Of a stretch of 64,000 nucleotides of DNA, positions 50,677 to 64,000 are shown piece after piece (positions within the stretch are counted from its first letter, which is position 1; the number at the start of each line of letters is the position of its first letter). Under the pieces are notes generated by a model. That model made no database searches, was not told the DNA's origin, and worked only from the letters and a program-made list of their open reading frames with translations. The DNA is from Trichosphaerium sp. ATCC 40318 (Eukaryota; Discosea; Flabellinia; Trichosidae). The DNA lies in the NCBI GenBank assembly GCA_038496445.1, contig JALMLS010000403.1, forward strand, positions 1 through 64,000. The letters are read 5' to 3'. A program made the position numbers and the translations under genes.

Positions 50677-51413
50677 GAGAAGAAATACCTCAATGATTTT
50701 CCTCCAGTGTAAAAATAAAAGTTGTTTTTTTCCACATTCAGATATTTAGTGCCTTGTACACAGCAAGGTGTATGTACTAAAGAACATTGAGGAAAGTTAT
50801 GTTGGCTGCATGTGATGAAGAACTCGCACAAGTACAACAAAGTGAAATATAAACATAGGGATTACTCTTGAAGGGCTGCCAGAAATACTTTGAACAAAAT
50901 TGTATGCACGTTTTGGATTATCCGTTTTATCTCTGGATACAGTTGAAACCAATAAGAATTCTTCGGATACTAACACATAGTAAATAAACAGAATGAAATG
51001 AAGCCATTCGATCTCATATTGACAATTTGTGATTAGTTATGCCACACGAGGGTCATGAAATCGAGAACAATAGATGTGCTACTAATCTTAAAAAACCAAC
51101 ATTCTGAGATTTGTTCCTACTTTCTCGTCTGGCACTGACAAATCACATGATCATACTGAACCAACAGCAACATTTTGTTGTTTGAATAAAATAAACTCGA
51201 AAAAAAACAAGCTCCACCAGAAATAGTTTTAAAGTTAATTTTATTACATCTTTATAAACCTAAAGTACACATAGGGGTTGGGGTTTTTTGTATAATGATA
51301 CAGTCTAAACAAGACCCACTTTTTCATTAGGCTTAAAAAAAAGCCTTCAGAAAAGCGATCAATGTCCGGAAAAAGGGCTGGTTTATAAAAAAAAAGAATG
51401 CAAGTGCTTGAGT
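50677..51413. other. Intergenic, no gene seen
   Basis: This is 737 bp of AT-rich sequence downstream of the MORN-2 gene and 3' of UBE2S. No ORF over 60 codons or domain-like translation found. Confidence 0.55.
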
Positions 51414-52456
51414 TTATAAGCGCTTGAGGCTTCTTTTTTGGTTTCTCTTATTACGGTTCTTGCTTGTAGCTTTGCGTTTACCAGAGGCAGTACTCTTAGC
51501 ACCTGTTTCAGACGCAGCACCACTATAAAAAAAAACACGTGTTAATTGAATGAAAAAAACGTGAAGTGTGTTTCGTCATTAGGGTTTAACGTACGTTTTG
51601 GTCTTTTCTGTTGATGTCTTAAGACTAGGCGCATGGATTTTTGTCATCATGGCGGCATGTTTGCAGTACTCTTCGAACAAGATGTCAGGAGATGTCAAAT
51701 TCAAAAAAACCCAAATGGAATTTGTAAAGCGAGTTATTTCGTTAGAATAAGAAACAACGTCATTACTGATGTACTAGTAAGCTTACCTGAGTAGTTTTCT
51801 TGCATTAGACGAGAAGCTTCTGGATTAAGAGCGGAATCTGGGTTAGGGACAATCAAAAGGCATTTAATCGTCTAGGTAAAGCAGTTAGCGTAGAACTAAG
51901 TGATCTAAAGTGAATCTTACCAAAAGAATGTGTTTTATGCCGAGATCTTGCTTCCAATCCTTTTTGAGTGTGTTTACACAAATCTCTCCCTTAGCAGATA
52001 CGTTTGGATGGTATATTTTTGTTACAAAGAAGCCTACAAGCGAGAACAATCAGATTTTCATTTTTTCAGTTTTTTTTTGTTTACCTTTTGGTGGGCTTGC
52101 AGGATACTCAGATCCTAGCTTCAGCTTGACACGAAACACTCCTCCGTCGTAAGGTGTGTCGCCTTCATTGGATAATTTAGTAAATGTGCTACAAAGCTTT
52201 ATAGCTTTAAAAATACGTACATGGTCCTTCAATGGTTGCGTTTATCTCTGTTATGTCGGAACTGATCAAAATTTAGAAACAAAACGGTCAAAAAACGACG
52301 TACTCGTTTGGAACAACTTTGATACCTTCCATTGGACTCTGTGCGAATTGTTTCAATTCTTTAATCACTTTACGTAGCACGTTAGGCTTTATATTTTCGT
52401 TATTTGCCTATTAGTGGTTAGAATGCGATCTACAAGCGTGGATGTACCATCATCAT
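51414..52456 (-). CDS. UBE2S: Ubiquitin-conjugating enzyme UBE2S-like
   Basis: The spliced protein aligns along its length with UBE2S, the E2 that extends K11-linked ubiquitin chains with the anaphase-promoting complex. Landmarks are [64 protein letters not shown] and [20 protein letters not shown] with the catalytic Cys in [25 protein letters not shown] follows. The end QKRSLKRL reproduces the special Leu-Arg tail (human RALRRL) with which UBE2S docks on APC/C. The start is a tiny first exon (three Met codons at 52448-52456) spliced to ANNENIKP through an intron of about 45 nt. Confidence 0.9.
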
Positions 52457-52842
52457 GTTGTGTGTATCCTGTAACGGTTATGTAAATTTGTAGTAAGGCG
52501 GTAAACTGGATTTTGCCTGTTAAATTCCATCACTACCTTCAAGCACAATAACACTTGTCGTAACCAACGCAATACGCTGGCACCACTTCTATGATACAAC
52601 TGCCTGTGTTATTCGGCGCTGCCTGTCGGTTTAAAACATCCTTAATCGGAATATCAAAAAAACAGTTGTTTCTGGGTTGTTTTACGTGTGAAAACATTAC
52701 TGGCTATTTTTAAAAGTGTTCCTAGCTACTTTTATTCAAATTTTTTTTTCTATCTTTACAAACGATTCTCTCTTTTTCTTCAAATCTTCTTGCAGTTTGG
52801 GCCTCTGGATTACTGTTTTTTGCGCCAACAGTCTTATGGAGT
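52457..52842. other. Intergenic between UBE2S and Akt
   Basis: About 385 bp, promoter side of UBE2S and 3' side of Akt. Nothing further recognised. Confidence 0.5.
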
Positions 52843-55001
<2,159 letters not shown>

Positions 55002-55346
55002 GGTGTTGTGGTTTAATGGGTGAGTTTTATTTGCGTCTGTTTTACCTAAAAATGTGATTTACAAAGTCTTTGCCCATCTCATCTTCAAAAGCAATCAAAG
55101 CACAAAAGTACACCGCCATCAAAAAAAGAACGCGAAAAACGTTACGTATAGCTATGAGGAGCAAAGAATTATTTTTTTTATTGAGGGAGATTGCAGGTTT
55201 TTTTTTTCGCTTTCAGAAAAAAGCATGAAAATAAGTTGACTGGATACGTCCTCCAGCGATTTTTTGTATTATACATTATGCTGCATTCAATGCATTGATT
55301 CACGTTGTCAACTCCCAAAAATATCACGCAGTACTAAAACACAAGA

Positions 55347-56780
55347 TTAAACAAGGAAAAAGTGAATAAAATTTCCTCCGGTATCCTTTTGGACAGGGTT
55401 GGTACCTTGTTTTTGGTTACCAGTGAGCGTCTTAGGGAAGTCTACATTAATCGTTACGTAAATGTTACCTCTACTATCGGTAGAGTCTTTAACAGGCATT
55501 CCTTCACCCTTGGGAGCATTAGGGTGTTTCAAAGAAGAAAGCTTCGTGTCGTACTCGTAACACAACGACTTGGCCATGTTCAGTGATACCATCTCGCTCC
55601 ACTACGACAACTTCACCTCCAAAGAATGGTATCTCCTTCTTAAATCCTACCAAAGACTGTTTTTTGAAATGTAACGGTAAGTATCAAATGGTACAGTTCA
55701 ACAAAAAAAAACTACATACTTGCACGAAGTTTATTTTCATAGTTGTCTTCAAATGTGGTGCATTCAGTTCATATTTATGGTGAGGTATAAGAAGCTATAA
55801 TATGTTTAGTACTGTAATTGCAGCACTAAAAGTTGAATGAGGTTCTTCGTACCACTGTGAACACCAAATCTCCCGGCACCTTACCTTCTTCTTTATCACC
55901 TTCCTCTGAAAAGACCTACAGAATGTGAGGCTCAACTACTACTGCGAGGTATATCGTTTGATTTAAAACACATACTATACGGTCTCCGTGTGCCATTCCT
56001 TTCTCTACATACACTGACACAGTCTCATCTCTTGTCCCTTCATCTCCAGTAGACAAAACACGATTAACCTGAAACCGAAAAATGTTAGAACCAAAAGTAC
56101 AATATCATCCCTCTGAGCTAACCTCAATCATCCTTCCTTGGTACAAGTCTTCAAGAGTTACCTCTACAAACACTTCCACATCATCAGAGCGTCTAGGACC
56201 TTGACGATGACCACCGCCAAAGTGAAATTCGAAGATATCTTCAAACGGATGACCACCTCCGCCCCTGTTGAGTTAACGTTACTTTTACAAAGTATGTGAC
56301 GTGGCAAATCCACCGACATGCTGTTTGTCGTGTCTCACAACTTACCATCTGTTTCTTCCACCATTCTTTAGGCCCTCTTCACCATAACGGTCGTATTTAT
56401 CTCGCTTGCCTTTGTCAGATAAAACGCCATAGGCTATAAGTGTCAGAAATCGCAATTATATGCGTAGTACCCTCTGTCAACGCTTGGAATTTCTCAGTGT
56501 CTCCGGTTGGCTGTATTTTATTTATTAATAGTGATCAAATAACTAAACTACCTTGTCAGGATGCATTATGAGCGATTTTTTGCGGTATGCACGCTTAATT
56601 TCCTGTTGTGTTGCTACATATTGGATTAACAGTTTAAAATGTTGACAAACGCGCTGTACCTGATTTGGGGACGCCCAAAACGGCGTAAAAATCTTTCTCA
56701 CATGCTACTTGCGCAATAAATGCAATCAATAGCAAAATGCCATACAATAACAAGCACCTACACCCTGAGGCTGTGTTCAT
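55347..56780 (-). CDS. ER-type DnaJ co-chaperone (DNAJB11/ERdj3-like), no Cys-rich module
   Basis: A hydrophobic N-terminus (CLLLYGILLLIAFIAQVACE) is a signal peptide or anchor, followed directly by the J-domain: KDFYAVLGVPKSGT, EIKRAYRKKSLIMHPDK (HPD present) and ALTEAYGVLSDKGKRDKYDR. A Gly/Phe stretch (WGGGGGHPFEDIFEFHFGGG) follows. The substrate-binding part is VEVFVEVTLEDLYQGRMIEV, VEKGMAHGDRIVFSEEGD, and KHPNAPKGEGMPVKDSTDS with NIYVTINVDFPKTLTGNQKQ. These match Scj1/ERdj3, an Hsp70-BiP partner in the ER lumen. The cysteine-containing insert that normally follows the LYxG block is missing: the exon goes straight to NRVLSTGDEGTRDETVSVYV. The C-terminal residues are uncertain, and no HDEL-type signal was seen. 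A divergent promoter of 32 bp faces the RRM gene. Confidence 0.85.
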
Positions 56781-56812
56781 GCTGCAACAAAACGTGAGTA
56801 AATACGTACTTG
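56781..56812. promoter_or_regulatory. Very short divergent gap (DnaJ / RRM-Zn2Cys6 gene)
   Basis: Only 32 bp separates the DnaJ start from the first ATG of the plus-strand RRM gene. The plus-strand start could be further downstream, which would widen the gap. Confidence 0.35.
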
Positions 56813-59800
56813 ATGGTTTTAGAGTCAAAAGGCGTCCTTGGCGCGATTCACTCAAAAACGCGCCAAACGTTCCGCAATAAAAGCCATCTTGCTGATAAAG
56901 TACAAAAAAAGCACTCATCCCCTTTATTCGACCATGAAGCAAAAAGGGTATTCCCAGAGTACTCACGATCCATTCAGTACGTTGCCCATACGGTTAATTT
57001 TATAATAAGGTCGTATTTAGGTCCAAATTATCGACCTCAGCAAATTACACCAATCTCTAGAAGAGCGCCTCCAATAGCGATAGAGATAACTTGTGTATCC
57101 CACAGCGTTTCTGCGTTCGCCCTAGAATGGTTCTTCGTCAACTGCGATGAGGCGCCTGTAGAAACACTTGTAGTATTAGACAGACACATAAAACCACGAA
57201 ATCTATACGTCAAGTTTAGAACTCCAGAGGTACACACCGCGTGTACACGACATACCTAAAAACGATTTATACAGGATGCTCAGATCGCATTAAAGACTTT
57301 CGAAGAGAACAAGGACGATAGGCATATTTATTCTGGTGACCCTGAAAAGCCTACAAAAGCTTTTCCGTTCTACAAATGGGACGAAATTAAGGACACAAAC
57401 GACAGTAACATGGTTAGACTACCTGACCTTGGTATTGGTAAGAGAACAAGGACTTTGAAACAACAATGTCAAAAAAAAAAAAACAAAAAAAAAAGCGTGC
57501 CTGCAAGCTTGATGTAGCCCTATCAAGCCTTATGATAGCGTAGAATTTTTTTTTAATACATTAGTGAGTCATTGTTGACAAGTTTGTTAAATTTTAGGTG
57601 AAAAATCGTTAAACCCTCACTACGTTCGTGTGTTTACACCAATACAATCAATCCAGCTTCATCAGATTGTAGAAAAGTTTGAAGAACTTGGTATAGAAGT
57701 GTACGCCTTTTTTTAATTCATTAAGAGTTGTCAAGCTTCACAGACAAAAAACAAATCTACTTCTGAGTATTTTACTAACCAATTGGGTTTTGTTTAGTGT
57801 TGGATCCTATTTGTCACTGGCAAAGCCCCCAAATGACAGGCTTTGTTTTGTTTATTTATATAATGAACAGGACTACTTGACTGCTTTAAGTTTTGATGGT
57901 AGACTTCTTTCAAAACGCCCTATGAGAGTTTCACGTGGACGTCGTAGCGAAGAAATGGCTAGAGAGGGAGAGATTTTAAAAGTACTTTTATCGCACCATT
58001 TTAGACATCCTTGCTGCACCTTTCTTTTTTTTTTGTCTCCTTTTATTTTGTTATCACTTTATTCATGTCTCCCTCATTCTACATAGGTAACTGTGAATTG
58101 CATACGTAAGCATCGGTTAAAACGTAATGCAAAGGCTATGGAGGAAGCTGCGTCTAATATAAATGTACACGCTTGGGGAGGTACCCGTTACAATGCATTA
58201 GAACCTACTCCATCAAGAAGTTCACAAAAAGAAGTCTCATCATTTGAAGATATCACTTCTTCGCCATTCAAAGAAGTATATGGTACCCGTTACAATGCAT
58301 TAGAACCCACTCCATCAAGAAGTTCACGAAAAGCACCAAAGCGAAAGATGGAAGTTAAGAAAAAGACTATGGAGCAACCTGTGTCTAAGACAGTACATGG
58401 TACCCGTTACAATGCATTAGAACCTACTCCATCAAGAAACTCACAAAAAGAAGCCTCATTTGAAAATATCACTTTTTCGCCGCTCAAAAAAAGGACTGAG
58501 ACAACGACAACAAACAACAAAGTTACTTCTTCAGCAGCCACGAAAAAAACAACAGCAAAAAAAAAATCGGCTGAGAAGCGTCCTGGACCTGCATGCAATA
58601 CATGTCGTATTAAACACCGTGGATGTGATCGTAAGAAACCTTGTGGTAATTGTAATAAGAGAGGTATTGAGTGTACATACCCTGACGGAAAGAAAAGACG
58701 GGGTTCAACTTCTGGAAAGACGAAATCAAAACAACATGTCAAGGTTTTACCAACAGATGGTATGGATATTGATGATAAAGTTTCTGAGAGCGCTAAGCGT
58801 ATTGTAATAAGACAATTAGCTATATCAAAAGAGAAGGCCGCATTAACAGTTGCAAAGACAGAGAACATAAAGAAGGAAAGTGATTCAGATGCTAGAAAGG
58901 CTAGACTTCAAAGGAGAAGTGCTATACGTGAAAGGGTGCTTCAAGAATCTTTGAGCAACAGCAGTGATGATTGTGGTGAAGATAGTGATGATAGAAGGTT
59001 GGCTGATGAGATGGATATTGATGATATTGATAGCAATAACTACAAGAGTACAAGTACAATGAGTGTTTCTCCCAGAAAGCAACCTAAGATTCTTCCATTC
59101 TTCAAAAAAAATACATTAAGTGAATCACCAGTTTCTCCTCTTGTTACTTCTTCTTCTCATGTTAAGTCTAAAGTAGACCAAGCAAGGAAAGATGTAACAG
59201 AGAATAATACTGTGATTCCAAAGAAAGCTACTAGCAAGAAGAGAAAGTCTGTTGTTCTTGATATAGACGTAACTGAAGAAGACATTAAGGAATACAAACG
59301 TCAAAAAGTGGCAACTTCATCATCGCCACATGTGCCTAGTACTCCAACTGCTACTCAAGATGTGCCTTCTCCTAGCACTGAAATCACTCCTTCAAAATGG
59401 ACAGGACTTTTAGTTATGAAGGGAATCAAACTGTTCCCTGTTACATGTCTTCTCTTGGAAGGAATATCCTTGTACGTCTTTTTTCTTATTTCATCTCTTT
59501 TTTTGACGAAATTTCCTTATGCGAATGCCACACGATTGTTATTGCTTCTTTTTATATTTGTCAAACAAGTTGACAATACAAAAAAAGTATTTGTATACAG
59601 TGATACATCAGCTAGGCCTTGGTCTTGGAAAACAACGCAGAAATGTTTTTTTTTTTTTGGCTGATTTTTTTTTAGACCAAAGAAGCTGAACTGTACTAAG
59701 ATGATACCTTTGGATAATGCAAAGAAACAGAGTTCAGGTTGGTTATCATTTGATATGATGAGCTTGAGGGTGGGTAAACGATATAACCAAGCACGTGATT

Positions 59801-59919
59801 TGCTTCACAAACAGAAAAAAATACTTGCTTGTGTTATTGGTGAAAAACGTAGAAAACTGTTTATTTTTCCACCAGAACAGAATTCAGTAGTATTACCTTG
59901 TAAATTAGAACATAAATAG
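56813..59919 (+). CDS. RRM-RRM-Zn2Cys6-SPOC-like nuclear protein
   Basis: The frame is continuous across short introns. RRM1 lies around IAIEITCVSHSVSAFALEWF, NLYVKFRTPEDAQIALKTFE (RNP1-like). RRM2 is YVRVFTPIQSIQLHQIVEKF, LCFVYLYNEQDYLTALSFDG, RLLSKRPMRVSRGRR. Three near-identical copies of GTRYNALEPTPSR follow. A zinc binuclear cluster then reads CNTCRIKHRGCDRKKPCGNC and NKRGIECTYPDGKKRRG, with the six-Cys spacing C-x2-C-x6-C-x5-C-x2-C-x6-C of Gal4-type factors. A long acidic/basic linker leads to a final region, TPSKWTGLLVMKGIKLFPVT and ILACVIGEKRRKLFIFPPEQ, that looks like a split SPOC domain as in Spen/SHARP repressors. RRMs plus SPOC fit the Spen family; a DNA-binding Zn2Cys6 cluster inside it is not something I know. 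The SPOC call is the weakest part, since introns near 59470-59600 blur it. Confidence 0.75.
58178..58455 (+). repeat. Three tandemly spaced copies of a 14-15 residue coding repeat
   Basis: The nucleotide block starting GGTACCCGTTACAATGCATT occurs at about 58179, 58282 and 58400 with almost no changes. It encodes GTRYNALEPTPSR each time, with different spacers. Near-perfect DNA identity points to recent duplication. Confidence 0.9.
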
Positions 59920-60229
59920 AAATGATAATAAAAATAAAGTAAAAGATGTATACACAACTGTTTGGCAAAATACAATATTACATGGACGAACACGGTCAAT
60001 GATCTTAACCAGTTAAAAAGGAAACAAAGATAACCTTAATTTTTTGATCTTTGGATTGCAACGATATTTACCTTCAAATGAACTCTCCAACCTAGCTGTA
60101 TGCAACCATAGTCTCACAGTGCCTCAAGGCAAACAGTTTTTTTAGTTGCTTTCAGTTAAACTACATTTCAAACCAAAGATGTTCTTTTTATTGTTGCATG
60201 CTTTTTGTCGAGCAGTGACAACGTAATAA
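59920..60229. other. Convergent intergenic spacer
   Basis: About 310 bp between two 3' ends. No gene seen. Confidence 0.5.
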
Positions 60230-61002
60230 TTAAACACAGTCAACACTAGCACATTTCATTCTCCATATTCTATCTGGGCCTCTGTATTGACAGAATAAAT
60301 AACTACAAACCACTTAGACTTAGCTTACCCATATTGACTTTCAATCCCAACCATGTATGGCGCAAATGGTGGACAGTTTATATCACCTTGACCATTAAGC
60401 CCAGGCACTTGATTAAAAACATCTACTACAAGTTAACAATATCATTAATCAGAACAAACTGCACCTAGCCAGAAATTACTTGTAGTAGTGCAAGTCAACG
60501 AAGCATGTGTTCTTGTTATTGTTAGCAACACCTTCTTTAAAGTTACAAACAAGTTTTAAATGTACCTGCACCGGAATCCGAATGACCTATCCAAAGCAGG
60601 AGGGATCCAATTTGTTCCAGAGACAGCTAAGAAGATCATGTGAGAAAGCATTTAGTGTATAGGGATCAACATACCATCAAAAACATATCCGCCCGGACAC
60701 TCAAAAGTAAAATCAGATCCGTAAGCGGAATTGAAGTTTGTGTGTGAGCCTGTGAACACAAGTCCATTGTCTGTACATCGCCAACGAAACCTACGTGGTA
60801 AACCGGAAGCTGCTGCTGTACGAACACCAGCAAACCCACCAGTAGGGCACCATCTAGCCCATATAACATTCGCTGGAGTAGCGATTGGTGGTTGAGATGG
60901 CACAATGGCAGCAAGACAACTTATTGGTTTAGTATGAAGGTTACCAGCACTCTCAACGTACGTTGAAAACAAGAGTGAGATGAGGAAGACGTGCAGCGAC
61001 AT
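60230..61002 (-). CDS. Small secreted Cys-rich protein
   Basis: The start MSLHVFLISLLFSTYVESAG is a strong signal peptide. The mature protein has spaced Cys/Trp blocks: ISCLAAIVPSQPP, VIWARWCPTGGFAGVRTAAA, RRFRWRCTDNGLVFTGSH and DFTFECPGGYVFDG. Later exons read GTNWIPPALDRSF, NGQGDINCPPFAPYMVGIES and RIWRMKCASVDCV. Six to ten Cys in a short secreted protein suggests disulfides and an extracellular or cell-wall role, perhaps lectin-like. No family recognised. Exons after 60680 are short and their junctions tentative. The nearby M28-DOMON gene on the same strand is also predicted extracellular. Confidence 0.6.
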
Positions 61003-61707
61003 GCGGATGTTAATTGTTTTTTGCTATTGAATTAAGCCACATAACGAAGTACTGGGAACAATCACGTGAATCTTATGAAGACAGCCTGCTGTATAGGGAT
61101 TGCAAGAGCAAGTTCTTCAAATAGTAGGAGAATTACGCGCTCCGCTTACTCATGAGTTCACTTAACAGCGGTATGGTTCAGAACCTTGTTGTATAATTCA
61201 CGTGAATATCGAACCGTCAGTTACATGTTGTACTGGGCGGGAAGTTCTATTTGATACCACTACTGTAATTGCAACTTGCAATAAAAAGGTATTCACTTAA
61301 CTTTTTCCTTGCTGTTGTTGAAGTTACTTAGTTATGCCGGCTTTCTCGTTATTCTTCACAAATAAGATTTTTTGTAGGCTTCGCAATCATAGACGAATTT
61401 TTATAGTCAAATGTGCTGTCTAGACGGTAAAGAAACTCTTCCATATTTTTTGCGAGAAGAGAAAACACGTGATATTCGTATTTCAAAGATGGTTCTGTGA
61501 TGATCGTGGTCGATTTTACATCAATTTAAGTTTATTATCGTTTTAAAACAATGTTGTGTTGAAAAAATAATCAATGGTTGGCCCACCCACCGGGTTATTG
61601 AGCTTAAGTAAGCACCAAAAGAGTATAAGTAAGCTCTTCTAACATCTGTTACTTTGACATACTTTTTTTTAAGACAAAAGGTGGTGAGTCGGTACCATAC
61701 TACTGTC
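61003..61707. other. Intergenic, no gene seen
   Basis: About 700 bp between the M28-DOMON stop and the secreted protein's start. It contains three CACGTG sites (near 61063, 61199, 61466) but no coding-like frame. Confidence 0.55.
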
Positions 61708-64000
61708 CTAGTCTTCTTCTTCAAGGAAGTTGACTGAAAAAGATCCCCTTCGTTCCTGGCCGTGGTATCCAAAGTTATTACTTGTTCCGAAAGCCCATAA
61801 TACAGTCATATTTCTAATCAAAAAAAAAATCAAAAAAAAACCTACTTTTGAAGAGCCCAAACAACTTCGTCATTTGACGTCGTTGTTCTTAAAATTGTTG
61901 TGATTGACGCACGTTGGTGTAATCACTTGATCGTATAGATCACCCGTATCCAATCTACGGGAAAAGTGAATGGTAGTGACATTATCACCATTAACAACTT
62001 GTTGAGTTCCTGAAAACGAAAGCACATTATCTACAACAATGTCAGTTGAATTGAATGCACTATTCTTGGTAGTTTCCCGTACCTACTCCGCCTAGCTCTT
62101 CGTCCTTATATGGAGCACCATTACCAGTTCTATTTGAATAGTAGTCGTCCACGGAAAGAATTGAGCCATTGTGAAACGTTGCAATATAAAAATCGCCACC
62201 AGCCATTAAACCTAACATACATGTTACTATTTCCGAGTTAACTAATAGTTTCACTAACTCGATGATTCACAATTATCAGAGCAAAGACCTAAACCACCCC
62301 ACACGTGAGCCTTTACAGTAATTCGGAACTAGAGATAACAAATTAGCTTCCAAAACAATGCAAAGCATACAATCCAGAAAAAGGCAGCAAAAAAATAACA
62401 CTGTAGCGAAGCAAAAAAAAAAGAGGTAATTGTTTAACGTACAGTGATGAGATCTAGACCTTCTACAGAGCCCCACTCCAGTGTATAAAAATCGTTTACC
62501 TTCAAAGTCTTGTAGAAGGGTTTTCCTGAAAGAAAAACGTCAAAAATCACGTGATATTAAAGAGTATTCTTTTGTACTTTGTAGAGGAACAACTGTCTCT
62601 TCATTGGCAAGTGTGTAACTAAAAGAACCTTATGTCAATACAATGGTATAGATGTAAGCTCAATTTAAAAAAATACCTCATGATAGCCATTACTGCAACG
62701 TTTTTTTGAAGCTCTACCTTGTCGACCTTATCGAAAGTGTCTGCATCTGTATGATGATAATAAAAGTACTTATATTCTGGCGCTTTACCACCTTCATTTG
62801 ACATACTCATGCCAGGCACTAACTCAAAAGTCAAAGACACCACTCAAAGGAAGAAAAAAGGGCAATAAAAATACAAATCCGAGATTTGGCATCTTCAACC
62901 TTTGTCGTACCACCATAATTCATCAATGGTTCAATATCGGCTCCTCCGCCACCATCTTGAACGCCTTCAGGTAGTATATCCTGCATATACTTACTAGCAA
63001 TTTCTTGGACATAAACCAAACCTTCATCGCCCTTATCACCCGAACTGTTAAAAAAACCCATTAACAAAATTTATGCTTATTTTTAGAAGCAAAACCTTAC
63101 CCTGTGAACCCCATATGTGTTGGATTGAATACACCTGAGTCCGACTCTATCGCAGCTATAGTATTTTCGACCTCTTTTGCGTGATTAAACAAATATTGTA
63201 ATCCACCTTGACCGCCATTTTCCTGGACAGAAAATATTAGAAATCGTTGGTAGGTTACTCCAGCTGTTTGTTTTAGATAAATAGAAACATGATCATTGGG
63301 AATCGTTAGGACCGCTAGAAACGTCAAGAACGAACATCATAGATGAGATGTTCAGACTATACACAGTAGTGTGGTATACAACAAAAAAAAGTTAAACACA
63401 TTTTTCTCATTGTGCAACGTTTCTAATTGTTCTGGTGTTTCTCGTTCGTTTTGATGTCTAAATTCTCACCTCGTTTGTCCACATGACAGCTCTTATTGTA
63501 CGTTTAGGTCTTAAACCCTCCGAAGAATTGGATAATTCCTTCAATAATCGAACTACTTCCCATGCAATAAAAGCACCACCTCCATCATCTTGAGCGCCTT
63601 CACCGACATCCCAAGAGTCAATATGGCCTCCGATTACAACAATCTCATCAGGGTACTCACTACCAGTAATCTCAGCCATCACTACATTCCATTAAAACAA
63701 TCAACTTGTCATGCTTTTTTTTGTCTTAGAAATAAATGATGTTTGCACAACGATAGAACAGCATGGTGTTGTATACTATCGTTATGCTTTTGTTGTATTC
63801 AATCAAGAAACAAAAATGTACCATTGTGAGATATAGCGTCTGCTTCTTGACTACAATTAAGTACCAAGTGAACAGTGATGTTCTCTCCTCGATCATGAAT
63901 GCGTTGCATTAGTTCTGCATCTAGAAATCATTGTTACTTTATTGTTATAAAATATGCGCTTGTTAATGTATTTTTGTTTTTTGGTCTGGTACCTTCTACT
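61708..64000 (-). CDS. M28 metallopeptidase (carboxypeptidase Q-like) joined to a DOMON domain; 5' end outside window
   Basis: The peptidase part matches carboxypeptidase Q: IVVIGGHIDSWDVGEGAQDD with GGGAFIAWEVVRLLKEL (zinc ligands His and Asp), AVMWTNEENGGQGGLQYLF (catalytic Glu pair), AIESDSGVFNPT (zinc Asp), VPGMSMSNEG and YFYYHHTDADTFDKV (zinc His). After SYTLANEETVVPLQ an intron ending near 62526 splices in frame to KPFYKTLKVNDFYTLEWGSV. A DOMON domain follows: HVWGGLGL, GDFYIATFHNGSILSVDDYY, VTTIHFSRRLDTGD, VLWAFGTSNNFGYHG and FSVNFLEEED-stop. DOMON modules bind heme or sugars in secreted proteins. No separate start codon or signal peptide precedes the DOMON exons, which supports one fused protein. 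An intron of only 32 nt (61814-61845) is used. If the first splice is skipped, the peptidase ends about 13 codons later. The N-terminal part lies beyond 64000. Confidence 0.8.

Noticed and set aside
58407-58868. 153-codon minus-strand ORF opposite the Zn2Cys6 region
   Set aside because: The plus strand carries the recognisable zinc cluster and flanking domains; the antisense frame has none.

Overview
This is a gene-dense, AT-rich nuclear window from a eukaryote. Most genes are broken by very short GT-AG introns, usually about 28-70 nt. Many donors read GTACG instead of the usual GTAAG/GTRAG. I see no rRNA, tRNA, CRISPR array or complete transposon. The gene set includes true PTEN, an Akt/PKB with a PH domain, an LKB1-like kinase, presenilin, TCAB1/WRAP53, UBE2S, an MLO-like protein, TTC39 and a Zn2Cys6 factor. 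That mix does not fit a dikaryan fungus, plant or animal well. A free-living unicellular eukaryote, perhaps amoebozoan, is my best guess, but the lineage is inference.

Layout. Positions 1-2331 and 16511-18844 are arms of a large imperfect inverted repeat. The right arm is the 3' half of an intact PTEN-like gene (15119-18604). The left arm is a decayed copy of the same segment and abuts an Atg22-like transporter gene, which loses its 3' half at the junction. Between the arms lie a DEDD exonuclease, a multipass membrane protein, a RhoGAP-C2-F-box protein, TCAB1 and an MLO-like protein.

From 18.9 to 36.3 kb: an ankyrin/polyproline protein with an acidic tail, a TPR protein, a GT90 glycosyltransferase, TTC39/IML2, a DEP-DUF547 protein, a rhodanese, two poorly recognised proteins (one secreted with a His-rich tail), and a small ORF ending in a long poly(A) tract.

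From 37.6 to 64 kb: presenilin and MLH1 (divergent), a Q-rich protein, LKB1, cis-prenyltransferase, an intronless F-box/MORN-2 repeat protein, UBE2S, Akt, an ER-type DnaJ, a two-RRM/Zn2Cys6/SPOC-like protein, a secreted Cys-rich protein and an M28 peptidase joined to a DOMON domain (cut by the window end).

The genes do not form one pathway, but PTEN (PIP3 removal), Akt (PIP3 effector) and LKB1 (energy-stress kinase) are core growth-signalling parts. The most interesting material is domain architecture: PTEN-LIM, RRM-Zn2Cys6-SPOC, M28-DOMON and RhoGAP-C2-F-box. Two genome-wide signals also stand out: very short introns and a strong excess of the palindrome CACGTG. Exon boundaries were derived by eye from splice signals and frame, so gene ends are firmer than every internal junction.
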